Assembly (NCBI GenBank): GCA_963575745.1
Contig: CAUYUJ010019948.1
Location: forward strand, 1,323,549-1,387,548
Direction: 5' to 3'
Origin: Prorocentrum cordatum
Lineage: Eukaryota > Sar > Dinophyceae > Prorocentrales > Prorocentraceae
Length of the DNA stretch: 64,000 nucleotides
The notes under the pieces are model-generated. The model was not told where the DNA came from. It saw only the letters and a program-made list of their open reading frames with translations, and did no database searches. The position numbers were made by a program, and so were the translations under genes. Shown piece after piece: positions 31,560-40,775 of this stretch; the stretch's first letter is position 1, and every line of letters begins with the position of its first letter.

Positions 31560-31735
31560 AAGGCAAACATTCGAGTGCAGTGGAGACCTTTGTTGCCTCC
31601 AGGGTGCCCTAGGTTTCTTGGGTTTCGTTAGTTTCGCTGTGGAAAGCGTGACGTGCCCACACGAAAAATGAGTCGACGCCCTTGGTCTCAGGGTTGGGCT
31701 TCTTGTGGAAGGTCTCTCTGCTGTCTTTTCGCTCC
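31560..31735. repeat. Dispersed repeat, related to 48150-48330
   Basis: TTGCCTCCAGGGTGCCCTAG, TTTCTTGGGTTTCG and TCTCAGGGTTGGGCTTCTTG align in order with TTGCCTCCAGCGTGCCCCGA, TTTCTTGGGTTTCG and TCTCAGGGTTGGGTTTCTTG at 48180-48290. Divergence is much greater than between the two large copies, so this is an older repeat. The stretch up to 32020 contains a 45-bp direct repeat (CCCCTCCCAAGCCCAGAGT at 31862 and 31926). Confidence 0.75.
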
Positions 31736-32020
31736 CTCCAATGGTTGCGTTGTGGGACTCTGCCTTAGGGCCTGCTCAGCTACAGTCGTGGCGCTGCCAG
31801 AAGGAAGACACCCGAGGAGCGAACGGGCGCTTCTGTCCGCGGCGGGCCTCGTGACCCCGAGTCCCCTCCCAAGCCCAGAGTCATCCGTGCGGCAGCGCCC
31901 TGGCTGTACACGAGCAACCCCTCAGAGTCCCCTCCCAAGCCCAGAGTGATCCGTGTGGCAGCGCCCTGGCTGCACACGAGCAACCTGGAGCACCAGTGCC
32001 GTGCTTCCTTCTCCACCCCG

Positions 32021-32239
32021 ATGCGCGGGCGCGCCGTCGCCCTCCTCGCGGGCGCCGCGGCGCCCGGCCTCGTGGGCGGCTACCGCTCCGCCGCCGCCGC
32101 GGGCGGCGCCCTGGACGGGGCCGGCGAGGCGGCCGCGGGAGGCCGCGCGGCGTGCTCGGGGCACACCGAGACCACCCGGCCGGTGCACGTGCTCTACACG
32201 CGGACGGGCCTGTCCTGCGCCAACGCGGTCCTCCACCTG
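32021..32239 (+). CDS. Histidine-phosphatase-like gene, first recognisable exon (RTG motif)
   Basis: 73 codons from ATG, ending exactly at an introner-like element. The N-terminus (MRGRAVALLAGAAAPGLVGG) is Ala/Gly-rich and could be a signal or transit peptide. The phase is also open upstream to an ATG at 31946. Residues about 55-73 read VHVLYTRTGLSCANAV, matching the first motif of the histidine phosphatase (phosphoglycerate-mutase-like) superfamily, normally RHG followed by S..N. Here the phospho-accepting His is replaced by Thr62 (codon 32204-32206). The remaining motifs appear in the exons at 39655, 44160 and 47074 in the right order. With the nucleophilic His missing, the product may be a pseudophosphatase. 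The assignment rests on motifs only. Confidence 0.65.
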
Positions 32240-32371
32240 GCATCGCTCGGACGTGTGCGTTGTTTCTTTCTTCGGCGAGGACCATCGAGGAGCATCCTTG
32301 ATCAGTTGGCGAAAGAGCCACGCACGAAACCGAACAAAAGCACGGGGAATGGACGTCCGAGCGATGGCCAG
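32240..32371 (+). mobile_element. Introner-like TIR element, family 1, as a putative GC-AG intron
   Basis: 132 bp, starting GCATCGCTCGGACGTGTGC and ending GGACGTCCGAGCGATGGCCAG minus its first base. CATCGCTCGGACGT and ACGTCCGAGCGATG are perfect 14-bp inverted repeats. It follows the exon codon CTG with no extra base, so the element's own ends supply GC and AG splice borders in phase 0. It is a multiple of three and lacks in-frame stops, so retention would not break the frame. Confidence 0.78.
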
Positions 32372-32531
32372 TTCACCGTGGGCGAAAGATGGGCGCCTGT
32401 GTCCGCGGCCTCGCGGGCCAGGCGCCGGGGCCGCGGCGTGCTGTCTCGCGGGCGCCCCGCGCGGAACGCGCCCAGGCGACCGCGCGTCCGCGGGACCGCG
32501 CCCGAGGATCCAGACCGCGAGGGCACCGATA
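32372..32531 (+). CDS. Possible second exon between two introner-like elements
   Basis: The phase continues openly after the introner: FTVGERWAPVSAASRARRR, then an Arg/Pro/Gly-rich stretch ending near EDPDREGTDT. It is bounded on the right by a family-2 TIR element. Composition is poor and no motif is seen, so it may be untranslated or intronic. If coding, it adds about 53 residues between the first and second family motifs. Confidence 0.35.
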
Positions 32532-32714
32532 CTACAGTCAGGGCGCTGAAGAAGGAACCCTTCTCGTTGGGGAGGGGCTCGGTGTTCCTCGGTTGTTTTA
32601 CAGTTTGGCTGGCGTTTTCCTGAGGCTTCCGACGGGAAATCGAAGCTTGACTTTTGGGATCAAGGGGCCTCGTTCCTTTTTTAAGGTTCCTTAGGTCAAC
32701 GCGCCCGACTGTAG
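32532..32714 (+). mobile_element. TIR element, family 2 (~183 bp), possible introner
   Basis: Left CTACAGTCAGGGCGCTGAAG, right CAACGCGCCCGACTGTAG. The terminal repeats CTACAGTC/GACTGTAG are exact. The internal sequence matches 30779-30962. A GT lies inside the left terminus (CTACA|GTCAGG) and the right end is AG, so it could be a GT-AG intron. Confidence 0.75.
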
Positions 32715-32732
32715 GGGAACAGAAAGTGACCT

Positions 32733-32891
32733 AAACATGAAACCTCGGAGGTCCGCGCGGATTTCTCGGAGGTCCGGCGCTGGGGCCCCCCCGGCGGCGC
32801 CTCCGGCGCCGCCCCATGGCGCGCTCCGTGCGCCAGGGAGGGGGGTCCGATCCGAGAAATCCGCGCAGGCCTCTGAGTTTTGATGTTTATG
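32733..32891. mobile_element. Foldback element, family 3
   Basis: AAACATGAAACCTCGGAGGT, CGCGCGGATTTCTCGGAGGT, centre GGCGGCGCCTCCGGCGCCGC, then GATCCGAGAAATCCGCGCAG and TGATGTTTATG. Arms are strongly inverted. Confidence 0.85.
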
Positions 32892-33202
32892 CCACTTTTC
32901 GTTCCCCTAGATACCGGCATGAGGGGGAAAAACACACACAGACACAATGAATCCTCGATTCCCCAAAGAAAATGTGGGAAAAGATGGGAAGTGGGGGGGG
33001 GAAGACGATCTGGGAAAATATGGGGCCCCTTCAATGGTCGCCGCTCGCGCGTGCCCGCAGGCGCCATGCCCACAGACCGAGGCGGGGAGCCGGCTCGGCC
33101 AGCTCTCGCCGATCGGGGCCTGGGCGCCCCGGCCCGCCTCGGGACGCGTGGGTGCTGGGCAGATGTTGCACCACCGCTGCCACAGGTGGCACGGGGCAGA
33201 GT
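32892..33202. other. Intronic sequence, no feature beyond a shared repeat
   Basis: 32930-33025 is the diverged partner of 2870-2960. The rest is GC-rich. The phase is open through to the retrotransposon frame, but nothing here resembles that protein, so translation from the ATG at 32947 is considered spurious. Confidence 0.55.
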
Positions 33203-33380
33203 CCTCCTCCTCCTCCTCCTCCTCCTCCTCCTCCTCCTCCTCCTCCTCTCTTGACTTTGTCACATGTCAAACTCATACTCATACTCCTCCTCCTCCTCCT
33301 CCTCCTCCTCCCTCCTCTCCTCCTCCTCCCCCTCCTCCTCCTCCTCCCCCTCCTCCCCCTCCTCCTCCTCCTCCTCCTCT
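33203..33380. repeat. (TCC)n microsatellite at the 5' edge of the retrotransposon
   Basis: Two TCC arrays separated by a short unique stretch (GACTTTGTCACATGTCAAAC). The corresponding region of copy 2 (50658-50835) has shorter, more interrupted arrays and a related but different unique stretch, so this is the most variable part of the duplication. Confidence 0.95.
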
Positions 33381-33381
33381 C

Positions 33382-36300
33382 GCGGACATCGCCAAGACGG
33401 GGTACGTGCAGCAGATCGGCGGAGTGCTGGTCAAGCCAGATGTGGAGGTCACCTGCGACAAGGGGAAGGGCAGCCTGATCGACTACGGCATCGCAAGGAA
33501 GGACTTCGCGCAGAAGGTCAAGCTAGAGGCAGTCCGCACGGTGCCGTGGCGAACACATTGCGGACTGACGCTCACGCTGGAAGGTTCGGCGACGGCGTGG
33601 TGGCATCGCAAGATGCAGTTACCGAAGGAGCTGGCGACACCGCCGCGACCGAAGAAGAAGGCGGATCCGCACAGCAAAAGGACCCGCAAACGACAGGAAG
33701 AACGGCAGCGAGCAGAGGAGCGACTTGAGCCACACCTTCGGGAAGCATTTCAGGAGCAGGCCACGATCGAAGAAGCGGAGTCTGAGAAGAAGGTCAAGGA
33801 CTTCTACATCACAGAGGAGACTTGGACGGAGGCGGTGGCGACGGCGAGCTTATCAGGTTCGAGCTCAACACCTTCGGCGTCCCAGATATTTCTCTTCGGG
33901 GGCAGCCAGGGCCGCACCCCACCCCCAGCCTCCAGCGCGTGGCCGCTCTTCGTGAGCGTTGAGCCGCCCGAGGTTGTCGGCCCTCCAAGCATGGAGGATA
34001 ATGGGGTGCTGGCGTTCCCTGCTGCCTGGCCCGCCGCATCTCGGAGGGCCTCAAGCTGGCACTTGTCGCAGGAGCTCCAGTCTTGGGACGACAAGCTCAT
34101 CATCCGAGACGCCAGGCATCGCGAGGCAGAGGCGGCAGCGACGAGGATGTACGGCGACTGGGTCACCTGTCTGGAGGAGGCGGCGATCGTGACGGATGAG
34201 ATCGACGAGGAGGAGGCCGAGCACTACCGAGGGCGGGCTTCGGGCTTCGAGGTCAAGTGGGTCAAGGCGCGTTCGACACCAGGTCGCACCCACATGAAGT
34301 TAGGGCCAGCGGAGCAGTGGGGCATCCTCAACGCCATCCTCATCAGGTACCAGGCGCTGTACACCAACGGCACTGACGGCAGGCAACAGGCAAAGTGCCT
34401 GGCGGAGGCAAAGGCGCAGGGCAGGGTCTTGCAGCAGATGGATCAGAGCCAGGTCTTCGGCAGGAAGATCGGCGCAGCACAGCAGCAGATGTTCTACGAG
34501 ATGCTGGGCGACTTGGCGGACTGGGAAGAGGGGCAGCTCGGCAACTTAGTCATGCACGCAGAGGGCCACCTCGCCACCGCGCAGTCGCGTGGCTTTACGG
34601 CGCAGCAGAAGAACTTCACGGCGTGGGCCAAGAAGGCATGGGCAGGCAAAGTTGGCCTCCTCCATCGGCATGTGAAGGAGCAGCAGGCGCCGAGGTTCGA
34701 GCTGTGCACGGAGGAGATGGAGGGCATCGCGGACCCAGACGCCCTCATTGGCATCAGGAAGCACGAGTGGGAGCGCATATGGACGGACCCAGTCGATACG
34801 AAGGAGGACATCGCGTACCAGCTGGGCAGGCTCCGCGATCAGTCCTGGGAGCACGTGCTGGAGCCCCTCACGCTGGAGCAGCTCGACGGGGCCATCGCCG
34901 CGTCGTCGTCGGCCAAAGCAAAAGGAGTTGATCACCTTGGTCCGCGCGATCTGGCTCGGGCCCCCAGACATGCAAGAATATGGTTACTTCACATCTTACA
35001 GTATTGCGAGCAGGAGGTCACATGGCCGAGGCAATGGGCAGCCACCAAGTGCGCGCTGGCGGCCAAGCCCAAAGGAGGAGATCGAGTACTCGGAATGCTG
35101 GCCCTTCCCATCAAGCTCTGGTCAAGGGCTCGGGGAGGTTGCTGCTCAGAATGGAATGATTCGGTATCGGCCCATTGGGACACAGCCCTCAAAGGCAGCT
35201 CAGCCCTCCGTGCGGGGCTCCTCAGGGCGTGCCTGGACGAAGTGGGGGCAGAGCTCGGGGCATCGGCGATGACGCTACTGTTGGACATCGAGAAGTTCTA
35301 CGACACGGTCTCGCTCGTCATCCTGTCCCAGATCGCCCTCAGAGTGGACTTTCCCGCAGTGGTGGTGGCGTTAGAGATCACCGCTTTCGTGGGGCCGAGG
35401 TACCTGCAGGAGCGTAACATCCTCAGCGAGGCGATCTGGTCCACGAGGTCTTTGGTAGCAGGCTCTGCCAGAGGCGTGGGGTTGGCGAAGCTGTTCTTGC
35501 ACCCGATATTAGAGAGGGCGCATCGGAGGGCGCCACAAGCTGCGCTGTGGACATTCGTGGATGACACGGTTGCGAGGCAAGAAGGTAGCAGGCAAACAGT
35601 CGGCGATGGCATCATCCAGGTCACGGAGATCATCACGGACGGACTCAAGGATCAGAGGATGAAGATCTCCAGCAAGTCTGTCCTGATAGGCACCCACCCG
35701 AAGGACGTGAAGCGGACGGCCAAGTCCATGAGGAAGAGGCAGATCCCCGTCTACGCAGTCACGGAGGCAGTGGACCTAGGCCTGGACACGTCGGCTGGGA
35801 GGAAAAGGGTTACGACGAAAGCGAAGCAGCGAGCAAAGCGGGCGAAGCACAGGTTCGCCAAGATTGTGAGGCTGCGACGTACTGCGGCCCTGGCCAAAGA
35901 GAGCAAAGGTTTATGGAAGGCGGGAGCAGTACCACAGGCAGTGTACGGCCACCAAGCCTTCGGGTTCGCAGTTCATGAGCTTCAACGGCTACGACGACAA
36001 GCTGGACAGGTGGCAGGAGGTAAGGCGCGTGGGCGATGCTTGACGACGACACTGGCGGTCGAGCTGTGGAAGGGCGACCCAGGGGTGGCAATGCGAGTTG
36101 CCGTGGTCAAGGAGTGGATCAACCTGTGGCAGCGCCACCCCGAGAACCACGCCAGGATCGTCAAGGCATGGCCGCGGATATTCGACCGTCTGTCAAAGCT
36201 TGGGCCAAAACGATGGAGAGGAGTTCGCGGACCAGTCGGAGCGGTGCAGGCGACCATCATGGACGTGGGCTGGTACGCACCAACGGCTACGGTGTGGATG

Positions 36301-38181
36301 CGACCAGTCGGAGCAGATGAGGATCCAGCAGAACAGTGGGACATCCCGTCCGTCACGGACGGCACTTTCGACAACACGGGGTGCTTCCAGCAGCTGGTAG
36401 ACGACTTCGAGGACGACATCGTAGCTCAATACTGGAAGGCTGCTGCAGCACACCCACATGGTGAAGGTTTGGAGGATGGAGCGGATGTCTGGCAGATCCG
36501 CGCGGAGCAGCGAAGGTTCGAGAAGCAGGGGCAGCTGGACATGGTCGGGGCCAACATCACCGTGGTCGCGGGAGGACAGTGGCCGAAGCAGCGATCTGTC
36601 GACCAAGGATACCTCCTGGACTGTAAGAAGTGCGACAGGTGCAAGGAGGAGGACGAGACCCTGATGCATCGGATCTGGCTATGCCCCAAGAACGTGGACC
36701 ACGAGGACTTCACCAAGTCGGCGGACCTGCTGCCGGCTGCGATGGCGCAGGCAGAAGCAGAGCCTGCGCTGTGGCTTCGAGGATTGCCGCCAGCCTCTCT
36801 CACGCACCCTAGGTTTAATGATGAACTGTTAGAGGGGAGGGAGGTTCGGTTTGGTGAGCTGGGGGACTGGGGGGAGTGTCAGCACGAAGGTGAGATCCAC
36901 ATTTTCGGCGACGGCTCAGGAGGCAAGCACTCCTCGGACCCTCGCAGACGCCGCTGTGGATCAGCGATTGTAGCATTGCAGGAGCGAGACGGGGAGTGGA
37001 TTGTGGGCAGAGCTGTAGCAATCCCACTCCTCGGTCGCAGGCAAACGGTCCCCCGCTCGGAGATTTTAGCGTTCGCTTTGGCACTCGAGGAGTGCCACGC
37101 AGATTTTAGTTTCATTACCGACCATAGGACGATCGCGAAGACCTGGAAATACCGCCTGGAGCACCCGAAAGCCACGGGTCCCAATGAGGACCTTTGGGCC
37201 CGAGCCAGAGTGGCCTGGCAGACTTACCCAGACAGAGTTGTGAAGGTAGTGTGGACGGCGTCCCATCTGGACGAGACGCCAGAGCTGCTTGAATCGCCGC
37301 AGCAGCTTTTCATGGCAGCTGGGAATTTAGCTGCGGATGTCTGGGCGGGAGTCGGGGCGGAGCTGGCTTGGGAGTTCGGGCTGGTGGGGAGCGTTCCAGA
37401 GACTGACAAGATAGATGCGATCGCACATCTCGTGCGCAAGAGAGCGCGCAGATCTTTGCTACTTGCCGCTGCGTCGGAGACGTCAGAGCGTGCAGGTAGA
37501 GCCCCAGCCAGTAAGAGACTTTTAAAGCAGGAGAGATTGATTCGAGATTCTCCCCACCAGCTAGAGCGAGTAGGAAGCAAATGGAGGTGCTCTCAGTGCG
37601 ATGTGATTGTGACTGGAGCCAGGTTTTTGCGTTTTTCGGTCTCCCCGTGTGCTGGGCCCCCTGGTAAAAGCAGGTCGGAGGTCCCAGAGTTCCAGCCGTT
37701 TAAAGGAGTGGACCTTGAGATCCACGATTCCCACACGATCACCAGGGTTGACCGCTGGTTCTTGCAGATTTGTTCGGTTTGCGGTATGTATGCGACAGTG
37801 GACTCGAGGTCCTTGCGTCAGAAGTGTAGAGGTCTCACACCGAACGGTGCAGAGAATATCCGTCGAATTGAATTAGGTCTTTTCCCTCGGCGTGAGGGGC
37901 CCCCCAGAGCCATCAAGATGGCCATAGCTCGCAGAGATGAGAGTCGTGTCGTGTCGGCCCACGAGGCCTGGGGGTCGCAGGAGAACAGCGAGCTTGGGGG
38001 GGGCCCCGCCGAGCCTCCCGCGGTGACCCGCGCCCGCAACGACGGGCACGAGCGGGAGCAGCTGCGTTGTGCTGCCAACGAGTCGCGCTTGCAGGCTAAG
38101 GTTCAGAGATTGTTGGCTGCTGCGAGAGGCGCGGCTGAGCAAGTGCGGGCGCCGCGGGAGGATTCAGAGTCTTCCGATTGA
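33382..38181 (+). CDS. Non-LTR (LINE-type) retrotransposon polyprotein, 5'-truncated
   Basis: About 1600 codons without a stop, inside an intron of the phosphatase-like gene and in the same orientation. The first ~65 residues (TGYVQQIGGVLVKPDVEV, then GSLIDYGIARKDF and PWRTH) resemble the C-terminal end of an apurinic-type endonuclease, so the front of that domain is missing. A Lys/Arg/Glu-rich linker follows. RT motif A is DIEKFYDTV (Asp at 35284), GVGLAKLFLHP fits motif B, and FVDDT (Asp-Asp 35560-35565) is the catalytic box. A zinc knuckle Cys36631-X2-Cys-X8-His36667-X4-Cys36682 has the same spacing as in the 6402-8385 element. RNase H acidic residues lie at 36910 (FGDGSGG), 37060 (SEILAF), 37120 (ITDH) and 37336 (AADVW). 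A C-terminal finger pair starts at 37588. Truncated, but otherwise frame-intact and therefore young. Confidence 0.88.
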   Translation, partial: ADIAKTGYVQQIGGVLVKPDVEVTCDKGKGSLIDYGIARKDFAQKVKLEAVRTVPWRTHCGLTLTLEGSATAWWHRKMQLPKELATPPRPKKKADPHSKRTRKRQEERQRAEERLEPHLREAFQEQATIEEAESEKKVKDFYITEETWTEAVATASLSGSSSTPSASQIFLFGGSQGRTPPPASSAWPLFVSVEPPEVVGPPSMEDNGVLAFPAAWPAASRRASSWHLSQELQSWDDKLIIRDARHREAEAAATRMYGDWVTCLEEAAIVTDEIDEEEAEHYRGRASGFEVKWVKARSTPGRTHMKLGPAEQWGILNAILIRYQALYTNGTDGRQQAKCLAEAKAQGRVLQQMDQSQVFGRKIGAAQQQMFYEMLGDLADWEEGQLGNLVMHAEGHLATAQSRGFTAQQKNFTAWAKKAWAGKVGLLHRHVKEQQAPRFELCTEEMEGIADPDALIGIRKHEWERIWTDPVDTKEDIAYQLGRLRDQSWEHVLEPLTLEQLDGAIAASSSAKAKGVDHLGPRDLARAPRHARIWLLHILQYCEQEVTWPRQWAATKCALAAKPKGGDRVLGMLALPIKLWSRARGGCCSEWNDSVSAHWDTALKGSSALRAGLLRACLDEVGAELGASAMTLLLDIEKFYDTVSLVILSQIALRVDFPAVVVALEITAFVGPRYLQERNILSEAIWSTRSLVAGSARGVGLAKLFLHPILERAHRRAPQAALWTFVDDTVARQEGSRQTVGDGIIQVTEIITDGLKDQRMKISSKSVLIGTHPKDVKRTAKSMRKRQIPVYAVTEAVDLGLDTSAGRKRVTTKAKQRAKRAKHRFAKIVRLRRTAALAKESKGLWKAGAVPQAVYGHQAFGFAVHELQRLRRQAGQVAGGKARGRCLTTTLAVELWKGDPGVAMRVAVVKEWINLWQRHPENHARIVKAWPRIFDRLSKLGPKRWRGVRGPVGAVQATIMDVGWYAPTATVWMRPVGADEDPAEQWDIPSVTDGTFDNTGCFQQLVDDFEDDIVAQYWKAAAAHPHGEGLEDGADVWQIRAEQRRFEKQGQLDMVGANITVVAGGQWPKQRSVDQGYLLDCKKCDRCKEEDETLMHRIWLCPKNVDHEDFTKSADLLPAAMAQAEAEPALWLRGLPPASLTHPRFNDELLEGREVRFGELGDWGECQHEGEIHIFGDGSGGKHSSDPRRRRCGSAIVALQERDGEWIVGRAVAIPLLGRRQTVPRSEILAFALALEECHADFSFITDHRTIAKTWKYRLEHPKATGPNEDLWARARVAWQTYPDRVVKVVWTASHLDETPELLESPQQLFMAAGNLAADVWAGVGAELAWEFGLVGSVPETDKIDAIAHLVRKRARRSLLLAAASETSERAGRAPASKRLLKQERLIRDSPHQLERVGSKWRCSQCDVIVTGARFLRFSVSPCAGPPGKSRSEVPEFQPFKGVDLEIHDSHTITRVDRWFLQICSVCGMYATVDSRSLRQKCRGLTPNGAENIRRIELGLFPRREGPPRAIKMAIARRDESRVVSAHEAWGSQENSELGGGPAEPPAVTRARNDGHEREQLRCAANESRLQAKVQRLLAAARGAAEQVRAPREDSESSD

Positions 38182-38312
38182 CGGCAGATGTCCGTAAGCC
38201 AGGACGAAGACTGAGGGACAGAGGTCCGAGAGCAAAGAGGTCCAAAGAGGTCCTCCTCCTCCTCCTCCTCCTCCTCCTTCTCCTCCTCCTCCTCCTCCTC
38301 CTCCCCCTCCCT
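38182..38312 (+). repeat. Retrotransposon 3' end and (TCC)n tail
   Basis: About 65 bp of 3' untranslated sequence ending CAAAGAGGTCCAAAGAGG, then (TCC)n with one TTC from 38251. No poly(A). The tail could be an element-encoded simple repeat or the target microsatellite. Confidence 0.75.
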
Positions 38313-38512
38313 GTCCTACCGGTGGTAGTGGTGGTGGAAAGTCGGCCCATCAGTGGGGGTTCTCCGTCGGGGGCCCGTCGGCAATGCATCGCTGGTGACA
38401 AGCCTCTGCCTCCCCCTCGCTTGGGAGCGTCCCCAGAGGGTGGTGACCAGGGGGACGTGATGCGGAATGGTGGCCACGGTCCCCCCCCAGACTCCAGAGG
38501 CTTACACCATAC

Positions 38513-38712
38513 TCGGCGGCGAGCGAGTGGGGCAAGTTAGAAGGAGAAGGCCTTCTCAGAAGGCTCGGAAGTCCCCCGACCTTCTGAGAAGTTTTCTGAG
38601 CCTTCCCCGAAGACGCAGAAAACTTCTCAGAAGGCGCGAGGGCTCCTGAGACGTTCTGCCGCCTTCTGAGAAGGCCTTCTCCTTCTCATTTCCCCCTCTT
38701 GCTCGCCGCCGA
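38513..38712. mobile_element. Foldback/introner-like element, family 5 (200 bp)
   Basis: Ends TCGGCGGCGAGCGAGTGGGG and CTTGCTCGCCGCCGA are inverted repeats. Inner arms AGAAGGAGAAGGCCTTCTCA with GAAGGC, and GCCTTCTGAGAAGGCCTTCT with CCTTCT. Nearly the full length can fold. 38313-38512 before it is unremarkable. Confidence 0.85.
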
Positions 38713-38739
38713 CATACCCAGAAGAGGGATGAAGTCCAC

Positions 38740-39070
38740 GGTGGAGGCACTCTGGGGCCTGTGGGGGGCCCTTTGTGGGCCTCTTTTGGGCCTCTTGGGG
38801 GTCTCATTCGGGCCGATTGCTGGCGACCTCGGGGGTCCTCTTGGGGCTCTGTTGGAGCGCCTGCTGGCGATCTCGGGGGGTCCTCTTGGGGCGGAGTGCT
38901 TAGAATGTCTGTTCGAGTTACCTCCCTTGGGCCCCTCCTTGGGCCCTGTTGGGGCTCTCCCTGTTAGGGCTCTCTTGGGCCTTCTTGGCCCGTCTTAGGA
39001 CCCTCTTCGGCCGTCTTGGGGCTCGCTTGGGGGGCTTCTTTGGCCGTCTTGGAGGGGTCACCGGTGCCGC
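38740..39070. repeat. Degenerate GGCCTCTTGGG minisatellite
   Basis: GGGCCTCTTTTGGGCCTCTT, GGTCCTCTTGGGGC and GCCGTCTTGG words. It lies within an intron of the phosphatase-like gene. 39071-39654 downstream has no recognised feature. Confidence 0.75.
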
Positions 39071-39654
39071 TTGAGCCGTCTTGGACATTGTCGAGACCGA
39101 AAATGCAAACATGTTCAAAGTTTTCGTTTTCCTCATGGATTTTGATGATTGTTTACTATTGGGGCGGGGTGCCTTTGAGGCCTCTTGGGCAGTTTTGGGA
39201 CCCCGGGTGAGCTTTAGGAGCTGGGCCCCGCCCCCCCTGCCCCCCTCTGATTGGATTTCAGGCCCCAGGGGAGGGAGAGAGTTGGAGGGGGCAGCCAATC
39301 ACCTCACACTCCTTTGCACCCCCGGCAAGCGGGGGTCAGCAAAGTGCATGGCCACATTGTCTTCTTGCAACACGCCCCCACGCTCCGCTTCCACCCCCCC
39401 CTAGACCGCGCACATGCCTCGAGCCGTGATGCGCCCCGCCCCCTTAGTCATGGCTCTCCCCCTCGCTAACTGGCGCAGCCGACCTTGCGCCCCACCCAGA
39501 ACTCCGAGGTAGTTTTTTGGGGTCTGAGGCCCGCTGAGGCCTCACAGAGGCCAACCACGGTAAACAAGCTCCCGTCGTGGTTGTGCACGACGAGAAAAAG
39601 GTGGAGCCCCTTCAGGTCTCCTCGCTGGCGCCATCGACATGGTCGCCCTTCCAG

Positions 39655-39730
39655 GCGAGCGTCAGCATGGACGACCCGCTGCTCACCACCGCAGGCGCCA
39701 ACGAGTCCCTCCGCCTCGCGCCGGAGGTGG
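39655..39730 (+). CDS. Histidine-phosphatase-like gene, exon with DPxLT motif
   Basis: Preceded by a good acceptor (GTCGCCCTTCCAG at 39654). Translation ASVSMDDPLLTTAGANES followed by LRLAPEVE fits the DPpLTxxGxxQA segment that follows the RHG motif in histidine phosphatases. The donor is uncertain: CCGGAG|GTGGAG near 39727 would be GT-type. The sequence after it (GCGCGGACCTTCGAATGTTG) resembles one end of a family-3 element. Confidence 0.6.
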
Positions 39731-40104
39731 AGCGCGGACCTTCGAATGTTGATGCTTATTTTCGGACCCCATCGTAAGGATGAGTAGCTTTTCATTCGTA
39801 CCCTTGCATCGTTCCCTCTCGGACAATGTATTCAGCCCTCAGCCCATCGCCGAGGCGGGGAATTTTCCATAGCCGCCGCCTGCGGGAGGAGCTTGCGGGG
39901 CCTCGGTGGGCGATGGATATGGATATCCAACTGCCTGCGGCAAGTCAAGCAATAATGCCAGCCCAGCTCTCTCGGTGGTCTGTCGTTGGCACGTCTTAGG
40001 GGTTTCTGGGAGGAAGGTGCTTGACTCCGTCACGTCTGACACCTCGGCTGCCTTGGGGTGTTGGTTCGTGTTCGAAGTCTGTGGGACCGTTAGGGGCGAT
40101 GGCG
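39731..40104. other. Intron sequence, nothing recognised
   Basis: Unique sequence. CCCCATCGTAAGGATGAGTA is shared with 30080. It leads into the GAT repeat. Confidence 0.5.
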
Positions 40105-40744
40105 GCGATGCTGATGTTGATGACGTTGCTGGTGGTGATTATGGAGCCGACAAAGGTGCTGCTAATGATGCGGATGCAGATGCGGATGCTGATGTTGATA
40201 AGTAGGATGACGGTGCTGTTGCTAATGACGATGATGGTGGGGATGATTACGATGAGGCCAAGGATGGCGATTGGGCTCAAGATGGTGACGATGATGTTGG
40301 TGGTGAGGGCGAGGACGATGTCGAAGATGTTGGTGGTGAGTATTGATGATGGTGATGATGAGACTGATGATGATGATGATGATGATGATGAGGATGATGA
40401 TGCCAGTGATGATGATGATAATACTGATGATGATGACGATTATGATGATCATAACGATGCCGATGGCAATGATGAGGATTACACTGATTGTGGTGATGGT
40501 GGTGGCGATGATACCGGCCATGGCAATAAATGATGGTGATGACGTTGATGATGATGACGACGGGGATGACATCGACGATGATGTTGTTGATGACGATGTT
40601 GAAGTTGTCGATGAGTATGATGATGATGATGATGATGACAACGATGCTTACGATCAAGATGGTGATCAAGGTGTTGTTAATGATGATGCTGATGATGCTG
40701 ATGATGCTGATGTTAGTGACACAAGTGACGATGATGATGATGCT

Positions 40745-40775
<31 letters not shown>

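Noticed and set aside
32947-33381. N-terminal ~145 residues of the 1744-codon frame before the retrotransposon
   Set aside because: This part is unrelated intron sequence and TCC microsatellite (poly-Ser/Pro) that happens to be in phase. Recognisable element sequence begins at about 33382.
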